Below, piece by piece: positions 59,448 through 64,000 of a stretch of DNA of 64,000 bases (positions are counted from its first letter, which is position 1; every line of letters begins with the position of its first letter). Both the position numbers and the translations under genes were made by a program. This stretch comes from Nepenthes gracilis (taxonomy: Eukaryota; Streptophyta; Magnoliopsida; Caryophyllales; Nepenthaceae), in assembly GCA_033239525.1 (NCBI GenBank), contig BSYO01000004.1, positions 14,608,037 through 14,672,036 on the forward strand. The letters run 5' to 3'. Below the pieces are notes generated by a model. The model ran no database searches, was not told the origin of the DNA, and saw only the letters and a program-made list of their open reading frames with translations.

Positions 59448-61177
59448 TGTGAGGTTTCAATTCCAAAAACATAGTAATTAGAAGGTAATTAAAATAATAA
59501 CGATCAAAATTGGGCTTAGAAAATGAGGTAAAATTGAATCTGAAGCAAAAATAGGTCAAAGGGTGTCGGCACCTAATGAGCGCCCGAGGTGCCAACTAGG
59601 TGCATCTTGGCAGAATCGACCACCTGAGGGTTGCTCGAGCGCCACCCAGGCAGTGGACTGGTGGAATGCCTCACTCAAAAGGTGCTTGATGAGAGTTCGA
59701 GGTGCGGCATTGGCAGAATGGTGCGCTTGATTATCGTCTGATTGGCGCTCGAGTGCCAGTCGAGGTATTTAAATGTGCGAGGGTTTCATTCGGGGTATTT
59801 TTTGGCCATTTTTGCTTTTTAGAGAGAGCGAGAGACGAAGGGCTAGAGAGAGAAGGTGAAGATTGAAGCCTTGGAGTCCGAATCCGTCTGAAAGCTAGTT
59901 TTAAAAGTGATAAATAGGGTCAAGGCAAGTGCTCCCATACCATTTTCTTATGTTCTCTTTGATTTTCTTTCGATCCTATTCATGTCTTTTCATTCCGGTA
60001 ACCACCCACATCATGAGAAATGTGGTACCCATGATCTTAGTGTAATTTATTTATCATTTGGTACCTGATTGCCCCTCTAATTTGTCCAGTTTGGCTTCAC
60101 CAAACCCTAACCTGCGCCGATTTGGGGTTTTCCCCATTCCCTTCGATTATATGTTAAATCGCTCTCAAGATATGAATCACCATGTTCCAATTTTGCATAT
60201 ATATAGGCCGAGCGTTCGATCTCACAAGTATTTCCCCATTCACGACGTTCGGAAGGTCTAAAACGGCCCTGACACTGTTCACCCAAGAATAAATGAGAAT
60301 TTTGCATGCTTCCACTCTATTTAAGTGTTATGAAATTTATGTCTAATTGTCAGCCCCATAAACATATGGTTGTGCTCCGTTTGTAAAGAAATGTGTTCCA
60401 GAGGATCCCAAAGTGATAATTGCCTAACGATGGTAAGGAATCTTAATCTTTCCTATGCATTGTGTTATCCATGCATCCAAATTGACTTGCGAAATGACTT
60501 AAATCCAAAGGAAAAATAAAAATCGTATTTGTAATCGGAGGGAAGTCCACAATATGATAAGTGATTGAATGGTTCTCCGGATTGAGATATTTGTGAATTG
60601 AATTGTGGTGACTTTCTCTCAAATAAATAAGAACCCGTGAAACTAGGACCATGGAATTGTGATACAAAGGTAATATCCCTTGGCCTACCAATAGCATTAC
60701 AGTAAAGATTTAATAATTATCCTAGCCATGTATTTCAGTGGGTAATACTCTTGGCAAACATTTGGATATTACTATGGAAGGACGAGGACTGTCTCTGAGC
60801 CCTGAGGGTACATGTGGCGGCATATATGATGGTCGAATAGCTGCAAACCTTATATGTAGCCGATGGTCGAGTAGCTGTAGACCTAAAATGTAGCCGATAC
60901 TTTCAAATGTGTAGAGTAGCACATTCCTCTCATCGTTCTCTCGCACCTTTAGTAAGGCTTATTGACTCTAGTTTGCAAAAAGAAATAAGCATGAATAAAG
61001 TATATCCTAAAAAGAAATAAATTGTATTCTAAAGCATATTTGATCATGTTCCCATTTATGCATCTCTTTCATGATTATATCTCTTCTCCTTGCTTATCTT
61101 CGCTTATGTTGTCTACCACTTTTGATTATAATGTACTTGTTGAGCTGTTAGCTCACCCTTGCTTATCTTTCCTTCTA

Positions 61178-61213
61178 GATGAGCAAGCCATTATACCTGA
61201 CAAGTCTGAATAG
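61178..61213 (+). other. LTR microexon in M (DEQAIIPDKSE, stop)
   Basis: After TTATCTTTCCTTCTAG it reads DEQAIIPDKSE then TAG. Confidence 0.64.
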
Positions 61214-61438
61214 GTTATAAGTTCAGGATAGGCAGCTGATATGGATTAGGAAGCTTTCAAGGACATAGTTTTGTTATATTGTATTAGGCATGGATATTGT
61301 AATAATTATTTTGATACTTATGGTTATGTATATGTCATGATGATGATAGATGTATAGATAGTTTTCACTGTCCATTGATGGATGTAGTAGCTTCCACATG
61401 TATCTTTTATAGTTGTAATTGGTTCCTAACTAACATCC

Positions 61439-61848
61439 TATAATGTCCCTGGGCACTCGCTTGTAAATATTGTCCACTTTTTCACACAGGCGTACGATTT
61501 TATTCCTGGTAAACGGCCTCCACCACCCCCAAAACGCATCCACAAGGGAGAGGTATCCACGCCCTTATAAGGCACGCTTCGTTCTCCTCTCCATCCAATG
61601 TGGGACATCATAGTCCACCCCCCCTTGGGAGCCTAACGTCTGCGCTGGCACACTGAATTGAGCCCCGTCTCTAATACTATTTGTAATGTCCCCGGGCACA
61701 CACATGTAGATATTGTCCACTTTGAGCCAGGCTCACACATTTTTATTCCTAACAGACCTACGGCCCCCAAAATGCGTCTACAAGGGAAAGGTCTCCACAG
61801 CTTATAAAGCACGCTCGTTATCCTCTCCATCTGATGTGGGATCTCACA
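61439..61848 (-). mobile_element. TRIM-like element (410 bp) inside M
   Basis: Two direct repeats of 174 and 167 bases (61439-61612, 61682-61848), both with AATGTCCC near the start, ATATTGTCCACTTT, CCCCCAAAA, CTTATAA, CTCCTCTCCAT or TCCTCTCCAT and ATGTGGGA near the end. The 69-base centre has a C-rich tract (CCACCCCCCCTTGGGAG) at the left and CTCTAATACTA at the right. These read on the minus strand as a polypurine tract and a decayed methionine-type primer site. Target duplication CATCC (61434-61438, 61849-61853) is exact. Resembles well-known plant TRIM families with the same TTGTCC and ATGTGGGA blocks. Confidence 0.88.
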
Positions 61849-62051
61849 CATCCTTTTTGAGCCGACGTCATACCGGAGTTGCAACGTCGGTGCCACTTGT
61901 ATGTTTGTTGTGGCGATTGGGATCCTGTGTTCATGTTGTATGTATGCTATGGATTCTGTACAGGATTTTGTACAGGTTTTTGTATTTGACGGACGTCCGT
62001 TTTATAGACGAAACTCTGCTAGATTTTTGGTAGAATTTTTGGTCCGTCACA

Positions 62052-62781
62052 AAATGTATCCAAAATTAGAGCAAAGATCAATAAAATATATACGAAACCC
62101 ATAAAAACTATGCCCAAATATAAAAAATGCCAAATGAATGTCCAAATGTGATTTTGTACTTGAAGTTCATATTTTAAAGGCAAAGGCCAAATAATCCGAA
62201 AATATGAAACCAACAAAATCTGATACCCAAATCTAAATGAAGGTCAAAACCTACGAATCTCAAATCAAAGTCTCAAGCACCTAAATCAAATACAGATAAT
62301 CAAAAATTTAAAATATACACAAACGGGAGAACTAAATACTGAAAGATTGACATTAGGTCATATCATTACTATTTATACTTGTAGAGTGGCTGTCTACATA
62401 TTCTATCCAATAGACGGGGACGAAGCCACTTTCTTTTACTACTCATGGATATGGAGTGCAATTTTCCAGTTTATCTGAATATATTAGGATGTTCAAATAT
62501 ATTAGTTTCATTTAATTTCTTACGATGATTCTCATAAAAATACAAAGTGGGGAAGGTCTCTATATCACAAATCTGAAACTTTTCCTATCTAGTAAAAAAG
62601 TAGAAAACTTCCACTCAAGAAGGTCAAATACAAGCTTTTCACTATGAAAAAAAGTACATATATCAAATAAAATATGCAAAGATAGGGCCCGACCCGAAGC
62701 ACTTATATGATACCACATACAAAGCTCATATGTAAGTTTTCATGACTTTCTCTTTATAAATATTTTTATTCATAAACATGG
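62052..62781 (-). repeat. P, right part, then unassigned sequence
   Basis: Continues P after M (second AAATG). From about 62335 onward I cannot assign it. AT-rich, no coding sequence. Ends at the start of Q; CATGG (62777-62781) would be the left target duplication of Q. Confidence 0.4.
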
Positions 62782-63166
62782 TGTGAGATCCAAAATTTAA
62801 TATGTTAACCGGCCTCCTCCCATGGAAACCCAGCCCAGCCTTGTAATCAAGCCTGGCTTCCCTTCTGTGAATAAAAGATGGACCGGCCTCCTCCATAGAA
62901 TTCGAAATCGGCCCATTTAATGAAAAACACAACCGGCCCAAAAAGGCTAACCAACAAAGAGTGGGCCGCTAACGTGAAAATGGAGCAGTTGGCCTGAATT
63001 TAATTAATGGCAACTAAAGACAAAAGTAAACTTTATTGTTCAGTTAGAATCCAACTAGGCGGCGACCAAATGAAGTAAGAGAACCAACCTAGTTACTCCA
63101 CCTACCCCCTGAAAAGAAGTACCGGAGTAAGTAACTTATCCCACTTACTCCACCAAACCCCTCCTC

Positions 63167-63174
63167 TATATAAA
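63167..63174 (+). promoter_or_regulatory. TATA box of Q
   Basis: TATATAAA after CCCCTCCTC, about 95 bases before the donor. Confidence 0.6.
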
Positions 63175-63519
63175 CCTGGTGTTGGTTGATGCACAGGCAA
63201 GCAGAAGGAAGAGAGCGAAGGGGAAAAGCTTCAAGACGGTAAAATTTAGGCAATCAACTCTCAGGTAAGTGTACACTCTGTTCTTTTTTTTACTTCAGTA
63301 TATTACTCTTTTTAGTCTGTTTTTTTAAGAATATTGCTAAGAGTACCCCAGCTTTAAAAGTTCATGCTTCAAGAACCCTCGTTTCTCATACCAGTTTTAA
63401 GAAAATTGCTAGTGATTTAGAATGCTTACCGTTTTAAAGTGACTGCTTAAGTTATACATGTTCTATGTTCTCTACCTTCTGTTTTCTACAAAACCCAAAA
63501 TTTCATAAAATCTGAACTA

Positions 63520-64000
63520 AAAGTGAAATCGGCATTTGTAAGCATCGGCCCTTTTCATGTTGAAATCAAATCGGCTTTTCCCCCCCTTAATGATAAAACA
63601 AGTTCGGCTTCTTAATGAAATTCAGGTTCGGTTCACTTAAGAAGGAATCAAGTTCGGCTTCTTAGTGAATATCAAGTCCAGAATCAAGTTCGGTTTTTCC
63701 CTTAATGCAAATCAAGCTCGGTTTTTCCTTATGATCAATCAACTTCAGTTTCCTTAATAAAAGATCATGTACGGTTTTCCTTAATGAAACACCAAGTCCG
63801 GATTTTCTTCATGAAGCATCAAGTCCGGATTTTCTCCATGCAGCATCAAGTCCGGTCTCTCTCCATGGAGCATCAAGTCCGGTCCTTCTTCATCAAGTTC
63901 AGTTTTTATGTAGTGAAGAAATCAGGTCCGGATTTCTTGAGTGAATAAATCAGGTCCTGTTTCCTTAGGGAAGAAATCAAGTTCAGTTTTCATGTAGTAA
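63520..64000 (+). repeat. CCGG-type minisatellite in Q
   Basis: About 15-18 units of 22-30 bases of the type ATCAAGTCCGGATTTTCTTC or AATCAAGTTCGGCTTCTT, unfinished at the window edge. Confidence 0.88.

Larger units (their letters stand above)
59448..62051 (+). mobile_element. Solo LTR M (2604 bp)
   Basis: TGTGAGGTTTCAATT to GGTCCGTCACA with exact duplication AAATG (59443-59447, 62052-62056). CTCGAG-like array 59565-59765, TATTTAAAT near 59766, CAAG|GCAAGTGC donor 59925, 35 bp-type repeats near 60830-60900, hairpin AATGTG/CACATT near 60916-60936, CTCAC 61152, microexon 61178-61213. It carries a TRIM at 61439-61848. Confidence 0.94.
62782..64000 (+). repeat. LTR Q, left part (cut by window end)
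   Basis: Starts TGTGAGATCCAAAATTT. It matches N around AATCCAACTAGG...GCGACCAAATGA, the TACTCCACC repeats and the TATATAAA promoter (63167-63174). A TCAG|GTAAGTGTAC donor lies at 63265-63270, followed by a CCGG-type minisatellite to the window end. Confidence 0.85.

Overview
This 64 kb window is plant repeat DNA with no supportable host gene, rRNA or tRNA. It is one deep nest of LTR retrotransposons. The recognisable polyproteins are Ty3/gypsy chromoviruses whose gag, reverse transcriptase, integrase and terminal chromodomain look like the Tekay (Del) lineage, with initiator-methionine-type primer sites and 2-4 kb LTRs. A TRIM-like element and LINE 3' ends also point to a flowering plant (probably a eudicot), in a heterochromatic region. 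All family names come from reading, not from a database search. Letters for elements are my own labels.

Layout. The outermost element D (+) runs from before base 1 to about 57110. Its 5' LTR ends at 700, its short internal region is 701-1645 plus 39877-40313, and its 3' LTR starts at 40314. LTR F (-) sits inside D's internal region (1646-39876). Inside F lie element B (+, 2117-28807) and element G (+, 30004-39198). Inside B lie the complete element A (-, 4594-14460) and solo LTRs N (+, 17776-21228), C (+, 21762-24131) and E (-, 25658-28774). D's 3' LTR holds solo LTR I (-, 40787-42822), LTR J (+, 43870-48305) with solo LTR K (-, 44957-47208) inside it, and partial element L (-, 48815-54662). 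Eight insertions have exact 5 bp target duplications (A, N, G, I, K, M, the TRIM, plus a 17 bp one for a tiny LINE insert in C). B, C and E have duplications with one mismatch. From 57111 to the end are LTR fragments P' and P in opposite orientations, two LINE 3' ends with poly(A), solo LTR M (+, 59448-62051) carrying a TRIM, and the left part of LTR Q (+) cut by the window edge.

The coding regions are dead: A and G keep every domain of a gag-pol polyprotein but carry many stops and frameshifts. B and L keep only gag remnants.

The most interesting signal lies inside the LTRs. Nearly all LTRs, of many families and both orientations, share one plan: a U3 with arrays of CTCGAG-like motifs (or paired TTGAC boxes), a TATA box, a purine-rich leader, a G|GTAAGT or G|GCAAGT donor-like site, a 1-3 kb intron-like segment with minisatellites and a covarying hairpin, a CTCAC branch-point-like site, a pyrimidine tract and AG acceptor. 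Next comes a 33-39 base exon-like segment whose reading frame is conserved as an acidic peptide (type DETVELLPDENE followed by a stop). The family-to-family changes in this segment are largely synonymous.
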